A stretch of 64,000 nt of DNA. It comes from Flavobacterium sp. (GTDB lineage: Bacteria > Bacteroidota > Bacteroidia > Flavobacteriales > Flavobacteriaceae). Of the stretch, positions 18,163-28,101 are shown one piece after another. A program made the position numbers and the translations under genes. The DNA lies in the NCBI RefSeq assembly GCF_029945805.1, contig NZ_JAQSDH010000001.1, positions 31,748-95,747 on the forward strand. The letters are read 5' to 3'. Under the pieces are notes generated by a model. The model searched no databases and was not told where the DNA came from. It saw only the letters and a list, made by a program, of their open reading frames with translations. The first letter of the stretch is position 1. Each line of letters opens with the position of its first letter.

Positions 18163-20431
18163 AAATTTTGACAAATCTGCTTGAAGAAATTCCTTTATCG
18201 GTAGTAACTTTAATGAAGTAGTTTCCAGTTTTTAAGTCTGTAACATCAATCTCCTGAGTTGGGTTGGTTATAACTTGGAGTACTTGTCCTAATGGATTAT
18301 AAATAGTAACGGAATATACAGAAAGGTCGTTTGTTGATTTAATATGCAAGATGTCTTTAACAGGATTTGGATACAACGTAAAGTAATTAGAAAATTCAAA
18401 ATTCTGATTTGCTAATCTTTGAATGGTTGTTGCAGTCGTATTAGTTACGATAGGAAAATTATAATCAAAATAGATATTGGCGGTATTACTAAATGTATTT
18501 CCTAAAGTTAATGTTGACTTTGTCTTAATCTTAAAAGCTACATAGCCATCATTATTTTCATCATCAAACGGAAGATTAATATTTTCAAATATAAATTCCA
18601 CCTTTGAACCCGTAATTCTAGTTGTGAAGTCATGACTGGCGTCTAATGGTACTAAAGTTGAAATATCAAACTTCGTTTCATCTATTATATCTTTAACAAC
18701 AATATTTTCAGCAGCAAAAGTTCCCGTATTCTCAAAACGGATCACATAATGAACGTATTGCCCAATCATTTCAGGTTCAACAAAATTACCTTCAACGCAA
18801 GTTTTATCATTTGGATCAAGTGAACCAACAACAATCTGATTCAAACCATTAGCATTGTCACTGGAATATTCATCTCCGGTAAGTGGAAAAATGGTAGAAG
18901 AAAATTTTAAAAGATCACCAATGGTAACTGCTGGAGTTTCCATTGGCGAATTTATGTTAAACTTAACTTCAATTTCTCTAGTTTCAAAAGGCAGCAAGTT
19001 TGAATAATTCCAATTCAATAAACTAAAACTTTGATTATTTTGTAATGGCATTGCAGAAATAAAATCCATATAATCATCATCGAAAGCAAAAACTAAACTA
19101 CCGGAAACTGTTGTATTCCCTTTGTTCTTATACATAATTTTATATCTGGAATCAAATCCTGGTCTTGCTGGAGTTAATGGAATAATCCATGTTTCCACAT
19201 CTTGATGTGAACCGTTTGGAGTAATACAAAAATTTTGCACAAATGGTGCGGATTGATTCGGAAACGTTACTGAAAAACTAGTTGGTGAAATAGTAAAATA
19301 CGATGGGTTTTCTAAAACAGGTGTTATTGTTTGCGTACCAGCTTGAACTGGAATAGAATAACTTCCACTGCCATTTGATATAAAATTTCCTGTATTTGTT
19401 CCGTCAGTTATTGACAAATTAAGATTTGAAAAATTAAAATCACTAGTATCACATCCATTCAAATTTAAATCTAATTTTGAGTTCCCTTGAATTGTATAGT
19501 AATCTCCGCCAGGTACGAAAGAGCAATAAGTGTTTAGATTTACATTAGTATAATTATTACTATTGAAAATTGTCTGTATATTATCTATTTCTGATTCATC
19601 AGCACATACAAAACGTAAATTTTGCAGACCAATAGAATAATCAATAGTTTGATAACTTCCGTTCTTCATATTTATTGTAACTAGCTGATTATTGCCAGAA
19701 AAGAAAAATTCCAATAAATTTGGTGAGTTGCTCACATCAATACTTGTCAATAAATTATCTTGGCAATAAAGAGATGTTAATCCTGTTAAAGCATGAAAAT
19801 CAAATGAAAGAATAAAGTTATTATTAAACCACAAAGTAATTAGCTGTGGGCAGTTTTGAACGCTAAGTGATGTTAGATTATTATAACCAACATACAATTG
19901 TTCTAGATTCAAAAGTCCATTTATATCAATACTTGTAATTGAATTATTGTCGCAAAGTAATGCCTCAAGTGAAGTAAGCTGATTTAAATTAATACTATTT
20001 ATGTCATTGTCTCTACAATTAAGTTGTTTAAGATTTACTAAACCATCTACATTAAGCGAATTAATAGCATTATTATTACAAGATAAATAAATCAAATTAG
20101 TTAGTGAACTAGCATTTAAACTTTGAACATTTGTATAATATATTTCTAAGCTCGTTAAATTAGTAAAATACTCTACGCCAGTCAGATTAGTGATATCACT
20201 ATTATAACCTACTCTTAAATAATGAACCGCAGCAGCTTCACTTATTTGTATCTCACCATCACCATTAGCGTCAAGTATAATACTATTATTATTAATATCT
20301 GTTGTAATACCTGAACCCTCTATTGCCAATAACAAATAATTTTTAAAATTAGCATCCGGAAAATTAATAATCTGAGCATTACCAACAGATAAGAATCCTA
20401 ATAGAACTATAACAGCGTATAAATGTTTCAT
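18161..20431 (-). CDS. Leucine-rich-repeat surface protein with T9SS sorting domain
   Basis: A 756-residue exported protein. A signal peptide (cut after SVGNAQ) is followed by about nine short LRRs of about 21 residues between roughly 80 and 280, each with an LxxLxCxxNxI core (LKQLNCRDNDINSI, LEALLCDNNSITSI). Next comes a region of beta-sandwich domains with the SLDPNDKTC motif that is common in Bacteroidota surface proteins, and finally a type A T9SS sorting domain (LYPNPVKDILHI to SSRFVKI). It should be secreted and attached to the surface; LRR domains of this sort usually bind protein or glycan. Its ligand is unknown. Confidence 0.85.
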   Translation of the reverse strand: MKHLYAVIVLLGFLSVGNAQIINFPDANFKNYLLLAIEGSGITTDINNNSIILDANGDGEIQISEAAAVHYLRVGYNSDITNLTGVEYFTNLTSLEIYYTNVQSLNASSLTNLIYLSCNNNAINSLNVDGLVNLKQLNCRDNDINSINLNQLTSLEALLCDNNSITSIDINGLLNLEQLYVGYNNLTSLSVQNCPQLITLWFNNNFILSFDFHALTGLTSLYCQDNLLTSIDVSNSPNLLEFFFSGNNQLVTINMKNGSYQTIDYSIGLQNLRFVCADESEIDNIQTIFNSNNYTNVNLNTYCSFVPGGDYYTIQGNSKLDLNLNGCDTSDFNFSNLNLSITDGTNTGNFISNGSGSYSIPVQAGTQTITPVLENPSYFTISPTSFSVTFPNQSAPFVQNFCITPNGSHQDVETWIIPLTPARPGFDSRYKIMYKNKGNTTVSGSLVFAFDDDYMDFISAMPLQNNQSFSLLNWNYSNLLPFETREIEVKFNINSPMETPAVTIGDLLKFSSTIFPLTGDEYSSDNANGLNQIVVGSLDPNDKTCVEGNFVEPEMIGQYVHYVIRFENTGTFAAENIVVKDIIDETKFDISTLVPLDASHDFTTRITGSKVEFIFENINLPFDDENNDGYVAFKIKTKSTLTLGNTFSNTANIYFDYNFPIVTNTTATTIQRLANQNFEFSNYFTLYPNPVKDILHIKSTNDLSVYSVTIYNPLGQVLQVITNPTQEIDVTDLKTGNYFIKVTTDKGISSSRFVKI

Positions 20432-20529
20432 AAATGTACTTTGAGCATCAAAAGTATCAAATAAATTTATAAGATATTTATTATTTTAAATTAAGTGAAT
20501 AATTATTTAAAAACTATCGCAAACACATT

Positions 20530-20559
20530 TTGTCACTCGTGGTTTTTACGCTAAATTTG
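20530..20559 (+). promoter_or_regulatory. Promoter of purL
   Basis: TTG (20530-20532), 19 bases, then TAAATTTG (20552-20559): an exact match to the Bacteroidota consensus, 30 bases before the purL start codon. Confidence 0.7.
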
Positions 20560-20589
20560 CGACTACAACAACTACAAAAAACAACACTA

Positions 20590-23500
20590 ATGATTCATTT
20601 CTTCGGAAACGAAAGTACTACTCTTTTTGCCGTTCAATCGCAAAACGAACTTTCAGCAGAAACTATCTCAAAACTAAATTGGTTATTCGCTAACGCACCT
20701 AAAATAGAAAAATCCGTCCTGACGGATTTTTTTATTGGACCACGCGCAGCAATGATTACGCCTTGGAGTACGAATGCTGTAGAAATTACCCAAAATATGG
20801 GAATTGAAGGTATTATCAGAATTGAAGAATTTCAGAACGTTTCTGCTGATTTCTCCGATTTCGATCCAATGCTTTTTCAGAAATATAGCGAACTGAATCA
20901 GGAGATTTTCACGATCAATATCAAACCAGAACCTATTCTTGAAATTGAGGATATTGCTAAATACAATAAGCAAGAAGGCTTAGCTTTGAGCGATGAAGAA
21001 GTGCAGTACTTAGATAATCTATCAAAAAAACTAAACAGAAAACTAACCGATTCAGAAGTTTTTGGTTTCTCTCAAGTCAATTCAGAGCACTGTCGTCACA
21101 AAATTTTCAACGGCACATTTGTGATTGATGGCGTAGAACAAGATATGTCTTTGTTTAAAATGATCAAGAAAACTTCGGAGTTGAATCCGAATGATATTGT
21201 TTCGGCTTATAAAGACAATGTGGCTTTTATCAAAGGGCCGAAAGTGATCCAATTTGCTCCAAAAACGGGAGATAAAGCCGATTTCTATCGGGAAAAAGAA
21301 TTCAATTCGGTGATCTCCATAAAAGCCGAAACCCATAATTTCCCAACCACTGTGGAACCGTTTAACGGAGCTGCAACCGGTTCGGGTGGAGAAATTCGCG
21401 ACCGATTGGCTGGCGGACAAGGTTCGCTACCACTAGCGGGAACGGCTGTTTACATGACGGCCTATTCAAGAGTAGCTGAAAATCGTCCGTGGGAAAACGG
21501 AATGGCAGAAAGAAAATGGTTGTACCAAACACCAATGGATATTTTAATAAAAGCATCAAACGGAGCTTCTGATTTTGGAAACAAATTCGGGCAACCTTTG
21601 ATTACAGGTTCGGTTTTAACATTCGAACACGAACACTTCGACAAGCTCAGTGGGACCAGTAAAAAGTTAGGCTTCGATAAAGTAATCATGCTTGCGGGCG
21701 GAATTGGTTACGGAAAAGCGGAACAAGCCATAAAACACAAACCTAAGAAAGGCGACAAAATCGTAGTTCTTGGTGGAGAAAATTATAGAATCGGAATGGG
21801 TGGCGCAGCAGTTTCGTCTGCTGATACTGGTGCTTTTGGCTCCGGAATTGAATTGAATGCAATCCAACGTTCAAATCCTGAAATGCAAAAACGAGCCGCG
21901 AATGCCATTCGTGCTTTTGTAGAAAGCGATACCAATCCAATTGTTTCTATTCACGATCACGGTGCGGGCGGACATTTGAATTGCCTTTCTGAATTGGTTG
22001 AAGAAACGGGCGGTTTGATTAATTTGGATAAATTGCCTGTTGGCGATCCAACTTTATCTGCAAAAGAGATCATTGGAAACGAATCGCAGGAACGGATGGG
22101 ATTAATTATTGGTCAAGAGGATATTGAATTATTGCGAAAAGTTGCCGAACGCGAACGAGCTCCAATGTACGAAGTTGGTGAAGTAACGGACAATCATCGT
22201 TTCACTTTTGAATCAAAATCAACAGGCGAAAAACCAATGGATTTTGCTTTGGAAGATATGTTTGGAAGTTCTCCAAAAGTAGTAATGAACGATAAAAAAT
22301 CTCAAATAAATTATACGGATTTAGACTATTCTCAAGATAAAATCCAGCAGTATGTAGAACAGATTTTCCAATTGGAAGCTGTGGGTTGTAAAGATTGGCT
22401 GACCAATAAAGTTGACCGTTGCGTTGGTGGAAAAGTAGCCAAACAACAATGTGCCGGACCATTACAATTGCCTTTGAACAATGTTGGTGTAATGGCTTTG
22501 GATTACCACGGAAAAGAAGGAATCGCGACAACCATCGGACATTCGCCAGTTTCGGCGTTGATTAATCCAAGTGCTGGTTCTCGAAATTCTATTGGAGAAG
22601 CCTTGTCAAATATTGTTTTTGCTCCGTTGAAAGACGGATTGAAAAGCGTTTCACTTTCGGCTAACTGGATGTGGGCTTGTAAAAATGAAGGCGAAGATGC
22701 ACGTTTGTATGAAGCTGTAAAAGCCTGTGCTGATTTTGCAATCGAATTGGGAATCAATATTCCAACAGGAAAAGATTCGCTTTCGATGAAGCAGAAATAT
22801 CCAAATGACGAAGTGATTGCACCGGGAACGGTTATTATTTCCGCTGCTGGAAACTGTTCAAATATAACTAAAGTTGTGGAACCTGTTTTACAGAAAAATG
22901 GCGGTTCAATTTATTATATCAATTTATCGCAGGACGAGTTTAAATTGGGTGGAAGTTCGTTTGCGCAAGTTCAAAATAAAGTTGGAAATGATACTGCAAC
23001 TATTAAAGATGCTGCATTTTTCAAAAAAGCATTCAATACGATTCAGAATTTAGTTAAAGACCGACAAATTGTGGCCGGACACGATATTGGTTCCGGCGGA
23101 TTGATTACGACTTTATTAGAAATGTGTTTTGCCGATATTAATTTGGGAGCCAAAATCGACTTCGGATCCTTTACAGAAAAAGATTTGGTTAAGATTTTAT
23201 TTTCCGAGAACATCGGATTGGTGCTTCAAGCGAAAGACGATGCAACATTTGAAAACGCTTTCGCGGATTTAGAGTATTTCAAAATCGGAACCGTTGAAAA
23301 TTCACAAACTTTGGAAGTGAGCACTTCGACTGCGCTAAGTGTGACAAAATTTGATATTGGAACTTACAGAGACATTTGGTTTAAAACCTCTTTCCTACTC
23401 GACCAAAAACAATCCAAAAACAACAAAGCGAAAGAACGTTTTGACAATTATAAAAAACAACCTTTAAATTATACTTTCCCCATTCATTTCTCAGGAAATA

Positions 23501-24270
23501 AACCAAAATTTGACCCTTCAAAACCGCGTCCAAAAGCGGCGATTATCCGCGAAAAAGGAAGTAATTCCGAGCGTGAAATGGCGAATGCATTATACTTAGC
23601 CGGTTTTGATGTAAAAGACATTCACATGACCGATTTGATTGCGGGACGAGAAAATCTGGAAGATCTTCAGTTTATTGGAGCCGTTGGTGGATTTTCGAAT
23701 TCGGATGTCTTGGGTTCTGCTAAAGGATGGGCTGGCGCATTTAAATACAACGAAAAAGCAAATACTGCGTTAAAGAACTTCTTCAAAAGAGACGACACAC
23801 TTTCGGTTGGAATTTGCAACGGATGTCAATTGTTCATGGAATTAGAATTGATTAATCCGGAGCATAAAATTCATGGAAAAATGTTGCATAACGACAGCCA
23901 GAAACACGAAAGCATCTTTACTTCGGTAAAAGTTCAGGAAAATAATTCGGTTATGCTGAAAACGCTTGCTGGAACTACACTTGGTGTTTGGGTTTCGCAT
24001 GGTGAAGGAAAGTTCCAATTACCGGAAGCAGAAAATCAATATAATATTGTGGCAAAATATGCGTATGAAGGTTATCCAGCAAATCCGAACGGTTCTGATT
24101 TCAACACCGCTATGCTTTGTGACAAAACTGGAAGACATTTGGTTATGATGCCACATATTGAAAGATCAACTTTTCCATGGAATTGGGCGTATTATCCAAG
24201 TGATAAAAAAGACGAAGTATCGCCATGGCTAGAAGCTTTTGTAAATGCACGAATCTGGCTTGAGAACTAG
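20590..24270 (+). CDS. purL: Phosphoribosylformylglycinamidine synthase, single-chain type
   Basis: A 1226-residue enzyme of the long PurL type found in proteobacteria and Bacteroidota. The ATG at 20590 is used because an upstream TTG frame would begin inside the promoter. Visible parts: N-terminal domain with IGPRAAMITPWSTNAVEI, a first synthetase half with FSQVNSEHCRHKIFNG, ETHNFPTTVEPFNGAATGSGG and HDHGAGGHLN, a second half with VGGKVAKQQCAGPLQLP and GHDIGSGGL, and a C-terminal glutamine amidotransferase with catalytic Cys in GICNGCQLF and the His/Glu of MPHIERSTFPW. It catalyses the ATP- and glutamine-dependent step from FGAR to FGAM in purine synthesis. A terminator-like hairpin lies inside codons 40-48. 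Confidence 0.97.
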   Translation: MIHFFGNESTTLFAVQSQNELSAETISKLNWLFANAPKIEKSVLTDFFIGPRAAMITPWSTNAVEITQNMGIEGIIRIEEFQNVSADFSDFDPMLFQKYSELNQEIFTINIKPEPILEIEDIAKYNKQEGLALSDEEVQYLDNLSKKLNRKLTDSEVFGFSQVNSEHCRHKIFNGTFVIDGVEQDMSLFKMIKKTSELNPNDIVSAYKDNVAFIKGPKVIQFAPKTGDKADFYREKEFNSVISIKAETHNFPTTVEPFNGAATGSGGEIRDRLAGGQGSLPLAGTAVYMTAYSRVAENRPWENGMAERKWLYQTPMDILIKASNGASDFGNKFGQPLITGSVLTFEHEHFDKLSGTSKKLGFDKVIMLAGGIGYGKAEQAIKHKPKKGDKIVVLGGENYRIGMGGAAVSSADTGAFGSGIELNAIQRSNPEMQKRAANAIRAFVESDTNPIVSIHDHGAGGHLNCLSELVEETGGLINLDKLPVGDPTLSAKEIIGNESQERMGLIIGQEDIELLRKVAERERAPMYEVGEVTDNHRFTFESKSTGEKPMDFALEDMFGSSPKVVMNDKKSQINYTDLDYSQDKIQQYVEQIFQLEAVGCKDWLTNKVDRCVGGKVAKQQCAGPLQLPLNNVGVMALDYHGKEGIATTIGHSPVSALINPSAGSRNSIGEALSNIVFAPLKDGLKSVSLSANWMWACKNEGEDARLYEAVKACADFAIELGINIPTGKDSLSMKQKYPNDEVIAPGTVIISAAGNCSNITKVVEPVLQKNGGSIYYINLSQDEFKLGGSSFAQVQNKVGNDTATIKDAAFFKKAFNTIQNLVKDRQIVAGHDIGSGGLITTLLEMCFADINLGAKIDFGSFTEKDLVKILFSENIGLVLQAKDDATFENAFADLEYFKIGTVENSQTLEVSTSTALSVTKFDIGTYRDIWFKTSFLLDQKQSKNNKAKERFDNYKKQPLNYTFPIHFSGNKPKFDPSKPRPKAAIIREKGSNSEREMANALYLAGFDVKDIHMTDLIAGRENLEDLQFIGAVGGFSNSDVLGSAKGWAGAFKYNEKANTALKNFFKRDDTLSVGICNGCQLFMELELINPEHKIHGKMLHNDSQKHESIFTSVKVQENNSVMLKTLAGTTLGVWVSHGEGKFQLPEAENQYNIVAKYAYEGYPANPNGSDFNTAMLCDKTGRHLVMMPHIERSTFPWNWAYYPSDKKDEVSPWLEAFVNARIWLEN
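20708..20733 (+). terminator. Terminator-like hairpin inside the purL coding region
   Basis: AAAAATCCGT and ACGGATTTTT flank a 4-base loop (CCTG), with seven T at the 3' side. It encodes EKSVLTDFFIG of PurL. By shape it is a canonical intrinsic terminator, but it sits in a coding region under translation, so its activity is uncertain. Confidence 0.45.
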
Positions 24271-24398
24271 TTTTCTTTTTTCATTCGAACGAAATCGATA
24301 ATCAACATTTTAAAAATAATGTGTTCATAACTAATTTTGGCGCTAGACGAACGACATAGAATAGTTTTTATTTTTATTTGGATATAAAACCTACTATT

Positions 24399-24857
24399 AT
24401 GAAAGTAAAAAAAATACTTTTTATTACATTATTCTTAGTTTCAATGACTAGTTTCTCCCAAATTTGGACAAAAATTGAAACCAAAGACGGCATCCATTAC
24501 ATTACAGATAATAAGGAATATATTGATCAGCCTATTTGGGGAAAATATACGTTCAAAGGCGCTGAACCTGTTGTTGAGTTGAATGAATACGGAGCTGGTT
24601 TTTATCAGTTACATGACCAACTTAAAAGACCCATGATTTGGGGAATTGAATGTGATGAAAAAGGAGCTCTTATTTATAAAAAGGGATTTGACAATTCAAA
24701 ATACACGCTTTGGTATCAATATACTACAAAATTACAAGAAGATGCTGATGAAGACATGGAATGGAAACCTGTTGATTTTACCATCCATCCCAATACGTTA
24801 AAAATGTTTATTCAAGGCGAACGCAGCAAAGACTACAAATTAAAGGTTTCCAAATAA
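24399..24857 (+). CDS. Small exported protein of unknown function
   Basis: A 152-residue protein; the ATG at 24399 gives a signal peptide (cut after MTSFSQ), whereas the open frame starts seven codons earlier at a weaker position. The mature part is rich in Trp and Tyr (IWTKIETKDGIHYITDNKEY, WGIECDEKGALIYKKGF, WYQYTTKL) and probably all-beta. I do not recognise the family. A TAATTTTG box at 24332-24339 could be its -7 element. It sits 6 bases upstream of a DUF3667 gene, so a joint role is possible. Confidence 0.7.
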   Translation: MKVKKILFITLFLVSMTSFSQIWTKIETKDGIHYITDNKEYIDQPIWGKYTFKGAEPVVELNEYGAGFYQLHDQLKRPMIWGIECDEKGALIYKKGFDNSKYTLWYQYTTKLQEDADEDMEWKPVDFTIHPNTLKMFIQGERSKDYKLKVSK

Positions 24858-24863
24858 AACGAT

Positions 24864-25640
24864 ATGAGTCAAAGTTCTCTTTGTTTGAATTGTAATAGAG
24901 TTGTATCAGAAAAATTCTGCCCCAATTGTGGACAGAAAACGGATACACATCGAATAACCTTCAAACACTTTATTTTTCATGATATTCTGCATGGAATTTG
25001 GCATTTCGAAAAGGGAATTTTATTTTCGTTAAAAGAAGCAATCAGAAGACCAGGTAAAGCTGCGTTGGACTACATAAGTGGAAAACGAATTCGCTATTAC
25101 AACGTGTTTTATTTGATTTTGCTGATGATCGGTTTGAACATCTTCATGAACAATTTCCATGATAAATTATCTCATATTTATTTAAATACTACTGAATCTG
25201 CGGCAAACGAGGTTGGTAAATCACTAGGAGACTTTTTAACGGATTATTCCAAACTGATTATTTTTTCTTTTGTTCCGCTTTTTGCCGTGAACAGTTTTTT
25301 AATTTACAAAAGAAAAAAACTGAACATCAGCGAGCACTTTATCATAGCCGGAATGGTTTTCCTTGGTGTTATGATTATTGTAACAGCATCAACTCTTATT
25401 TTTTTTATTGACTTTATTGAGCATATGGATTTTGTATCGGAATTTATAAATCTTATGACTCCGGTATCCATTCTATTATTTATTTTGATTAGCTATTATA
25501 AGACTTTCAGAAATTGCTATTCGAGAACACAAACACTTTTTAAAAGCATATTTTTTTTATTCCTTTTATTGGTTGAATTGATACTATTACTGCTCTTTTT
25601 AGTTGGTTATTTCACGGATTGGACTTTCCATCTAAAGTAA
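24864..25640 (+). CDS. DUF3667 membrane protein with N-terminal zinc ribbon (paralogue 2)
   Basis: A 258-residue protein with a zinc ribbon CLNC(14)CPNCGQ at residues 6-23, the DUF3667 core LKEAIRRPGKAALDYISGKRIRYYNVFY, and five hydrophobic segments thereafter. It is about 95 residues shorter than paralogue 1 at 11896, mainly because it lacks the long charged loop after the first helix. Function unknown; inner-membrane location is expected. It is translationally close (6 bases) to the exported protein upstream. Confidence 0.83.
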   Translation: MSQSSLCLNCNRVVSEKFCPNCGQKTDTHRITFKHFIFHDILHGIWHFEKGILFSLKEAIRRPGKAALDYISGKRIRYYNVFYLILLMIGLNIFMNNFHDKLSHIYLNTTESAANEVGKSLGDFLTDYSKLIIFSFVPLFAVNSFLIYKRKKLNISEHFIIAGMVFLGVMIIVTASTLIFFIDFIEHMDFVSEFINLMTPVSILLFILISYYKTFRNCYSRTQTLFKSIFFLFLLLVELILLLLFLVGYFTDWTFHLK

Positions 25641-25719
25641 CAAACTGCTGAAATCTGTAACCTTTTACAACCAAACATAAAGCTGTAATTGATTATATTT
25701 GCTAAAAATAATAATCAAA

Positions 25720-27012
25720 ATGCAACATATAATTGACCGCTTTGTAAGCTACGTAATCATCGACACCGAATCGGATCCAAATTCGGGAACAACTCCAAGT
25801 ACTAAAAAACAATTTGACTTAGCTAACAAACTGGCAAAAGAGTTAAAAACTATTGGTTTAACCGAAGTAACTATTGACAAACATGGTTATATTATGGCCA
25901 CACTACCATCAAATGTAGATCATGAAGTACCAACAATTGGTTTCATCTCACACTTTGATACGACGCCAGATTTTACAGGAAAAGATGTAAAACCGCAGAT
26001 TATTCCGAATTATGATGGTGGCGATATTGTATTGAATGAAGAATTGAACATCATTTTATCTCCAAATTATTTCAAAGATTTATTGCAGTATAAAGGGCAA
26101 ACTCTTATTACTACAAATGGTCTGACGTTGCTTGGCGCCGATGATAAAGCCGGAATTACAGAAATTGTAACGGCAATGGAATATTTGGTAAAAAATCCAC
26201 AGATTAAGCACGGAAAAATTCGTGTTGGTTTTACGCCAGATGAAGAAATTGGTCGTGGTGCAGATTTATTTGATGTAGAGAAATTTGGTGCAGCCTGGGC
26301 GTATACTATGGACGGAAGCCAGATTGGTGAATTAGAATATGAAAACTTTAATGCGGCCGGAGTTAAGATTACCTTCAAAGGAAAATCGGTTCATCCTGGT
26401 TATGCAAAAGGAAAAATGATCAACTCAATGCTTATTGCACAAGATTTTATCAATGAATTGCCAAAAGGCGAAACGCCACAAGAGACAAAAGGTTACGAAG
26501 GATTTTTTCACGTAACTGGAATCACCGGAAGCATTGAGGAAACAAAATTGGATTTGATTATCCGCGACCATGACATGAAGAAATTCAAAAAACGGAAAGC
26601 GTTAATAGAGGATATCACTAAGAAGTTCAATAAGAAATTCAAGAAGCAGTTTGGCGAAGACATTGTAATTACGACAATAAAAGATCAGTATTACAATATG
26701 AAAGACAAGGTTGAACCAGTCATGTTTATTGTTGATTTGGCAGAAAAAGCGATGAAATCATTAGACATTAAACCTTTAATCAAACCTATTCGTGGTGGAA
26801 CTGACGGTTGCAGATTGTCTTATATGGGATTACCGTGTCCGAATATTTTTGCTGGTGGACACAATTTCCACGGAAAATACGAATATGTTCCAGTCGAAAG
26901 TATGCAAAAAGCGATTGATGTAATTGTCAAAATTGCCGAACTTACGGCTACCACTGATTTTTCTAAACTTGAAAAAAAGGAAAATAAAAACAATAAGAAA
27001 AAGAAAAAATAA
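25720..27012 (+). CDS. pepT: Peptidase T (tripeptide aminopeptidase)
   Basis: A 430-residue M20B metallopeptidase. The start at 25720 ([20 protein letters not shown]) aligns with the family; the longer frame begins at a TTG inside a TATATTTG box (25694-25701) that may be the promoter. Metal ligands are visible: His and Asp in SHFDTTPDF, Asp in LGADDKAG, Glu pair in TPDEEIGRG, Asp in TMDGSQIG, His in [11 protein letters not shown]. It removes the N-terminal residue of tripeptides in the cytoplasm. The C-terminus has an unusual Lys/Asn-rich extension ([12 protein letters not shown]) of about 20 residues, absent from typical PepT of about 410 residues. Confidence 0.93.
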   Translation: MQHIIDRFVSYVIIDTESDPNSGTTPSTKKQFDLANKLAKELKTIGLTEVTIDKHGYIMATLPSNVDHEVPTIGFISHFDTTPDFTGKDVKPQIIPNYDGGDIVLNEELNIILSPNYFKDLLQYKGQTLITTNGLTLLGADDKAGITEIVTAMEYLVKNPQIKHGKIRVGFTPDEEIGRGADLFDVEKFGAAWAYTMDGSQIGELEYENFNAAGVKITFKGKSVHPGYAKGKMINSMLIAQDFINELPKGETPQETKGYEGFFHVTGITGSIEETKLDLIIRDHDMKKFKKRKALIEDITKKFNKKFKKQFGEDIVITTIKDQYYNMKDKVEPVMFIVDLAEKAMKSLDIKPLIKPIRGGTDGCRLSYMGLPCPNIFAGGHNFHGKYEYVPVESMQKAIDVIVKIAELTATTDFSKLEKKENKNNKKKKK

Positions 27013-27118
27013 TTTAGCCACAGATTCACAGATTACAGATGATTTTTACATCATTTAAATCCTTGGTAAAAAGAAATCTGAAAACTAAATCTAGAGGTAC
27101 CGTAAGTTCCACGCTTAA
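27013..27118. repeat. Imperfect CACAGATT-type intergenic repeat
   Basis: The first bases after pepT read CCACAGATTCACAGATTACAG, a small tandem of CACAGATT units of a kind common between genes in Flavobacterium. No coding potential; it may be the debris of a repetitive element or form part of the pepT 3' end. Confidence 0.35.
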
Positions 27119-27175
27119 ATGAAGAATAGTAAAAATTTTATGAAAAATGGTTTTCTTATTGTACGCCAGAACAAA

Positions 27176-28009
27176 ATGAAAACCATTTTCTTTTCATTTA
27201 CGCTACTCTATCTGGTTTTTTGTCAATCGTGTATGCGAATGCGAATGACGAGTAAGGAAACTAAAACCTTCTTTAAAACAGCTAAAACGACTTATATTGA
27301 TTCTTCTTTGGTAATAAATGACTTTACTATTCATTACATCGAAACTGGAAATAAAAATGCTCCAACCCTATTTTTTGTGCACGGTTCGCCAGGAAGTTGG
27401 GATGCTTTCAAAGACTATTTGAAAGACACTTTATTGCTGTCTAAATACCGTATGATTGCGGTTGACCGAATTGGTTTTGGCTACAGCAATTTTGGTCAAG
27501 CCGAAGATCTCAGAACGCAATCTTACATCCTAGAAAAAATGACACAGAAAATAGCCAACGGAAAACCAATTTACTTAATTGGGCACTCGCTTGGTGGACC
27601 AACTATTGCAGAAATGGCCGCGGATAAACCTAATGATTATGCGGCACTAATAGTTTTGTCAGGGTCGATTGATCCTAAAGCTGAAACTCCGGAACAATGG
27701 CGGTCGGTTATCAAGACAAGACCATTACGGTTTTTAATACCGGCTGCGCTTCGTACATCCAATGATGAACTTTGGTCTTTGAAACGTGATTTGTATGATT
27801 TAAAACCAAAACTCCGTAACATAACTACAAAAGTGATTATAATTCACGGCACCAAAGATCAATTGGTTCCTTACAGCAATGTTGCTTTTATGAAAAGTGA
27901 ATTGTACAGTGCTGAAACACTAGATGTGATTTCCATCAAAGATGCCAATCATTTTATTCCGTGGGTGAATTTTGAGCAAATTAGGGATGTACTTTACAAA
28001 TTGGAATGA
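27176..28009 (+). CDS. Alpha/beta hydrolase, lipoprotein
   Basis: A 277-residue protein when started at the ATG of 27176, which opens a lipoprotein signal (lipobox ending at Cys19, FCQSC). In-frame ATGs at 27119 and 27140 would put charged residues before it. The alpha/beta hydrolase features are intact: oxyanion loop HGSPGSW, nucleophile in LIGHSLGGP, acid in GTKDQLVP and catalytic His in DANHFIPW. It is expected to be an envelope esterase or lipase-like enzyme; the substrate is unknown. It stands alone, followed by a long inverted repeat. Confidence 0.85.
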   Translation: MKTIFFSFTLLYLVFCQSCMRMRMTSKETKTFFKTAKTTYIDSSLVINDFTIHYIETGNKNAPTLFFVHGSPGSWDAFKDYLKDTLLLSKYRMIAVDRIGFGYSNFGQAEDLRTQSYILEKMTQKIANGKPIYLIGHSLGGPTIAEMAADKPNDYAALIVLSGSIDPKAETPEQWRSVIKTRPLRFLIPAALRTSNDELWSLKRDLYDLKPKLRNITTKVIIIHGTKDQLVPYSNVAFMKSELYSAETLDVISIKDANHFIPWVNFEQIRDVLYKLE

Positions 28010-28018
28010 AAAAGCAAA

Positions 28019-28090
28019 CCGCAAATTCACAAATTTACAATACCTAATCAGTACTAAATAATTTGCGAATTTGCGGTAATTTTTTTTAGA
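28019..28090. terminator. Long inverted repeat, terminator between hydrolase and yajC
   Basis: Arms ACCGCAAATTCACAAATT and AATTTGCGAATTTGCGGT (one mismatch) enclose about 24 bases and are followed by a T run (plus strand). It separates two convergent genes and belongs to a frequently seen Flavobacterium intergenic repeat type. Confidence 0.65.
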
Positions 28091-28101
28091 AAAAAGTAAC
28101 C

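Noticed and set aside
21082..22757. Several ORFs antisense to purL.
   Set aside because: They are shadows of a strongly conserved coding sequence, without start context or homology features.
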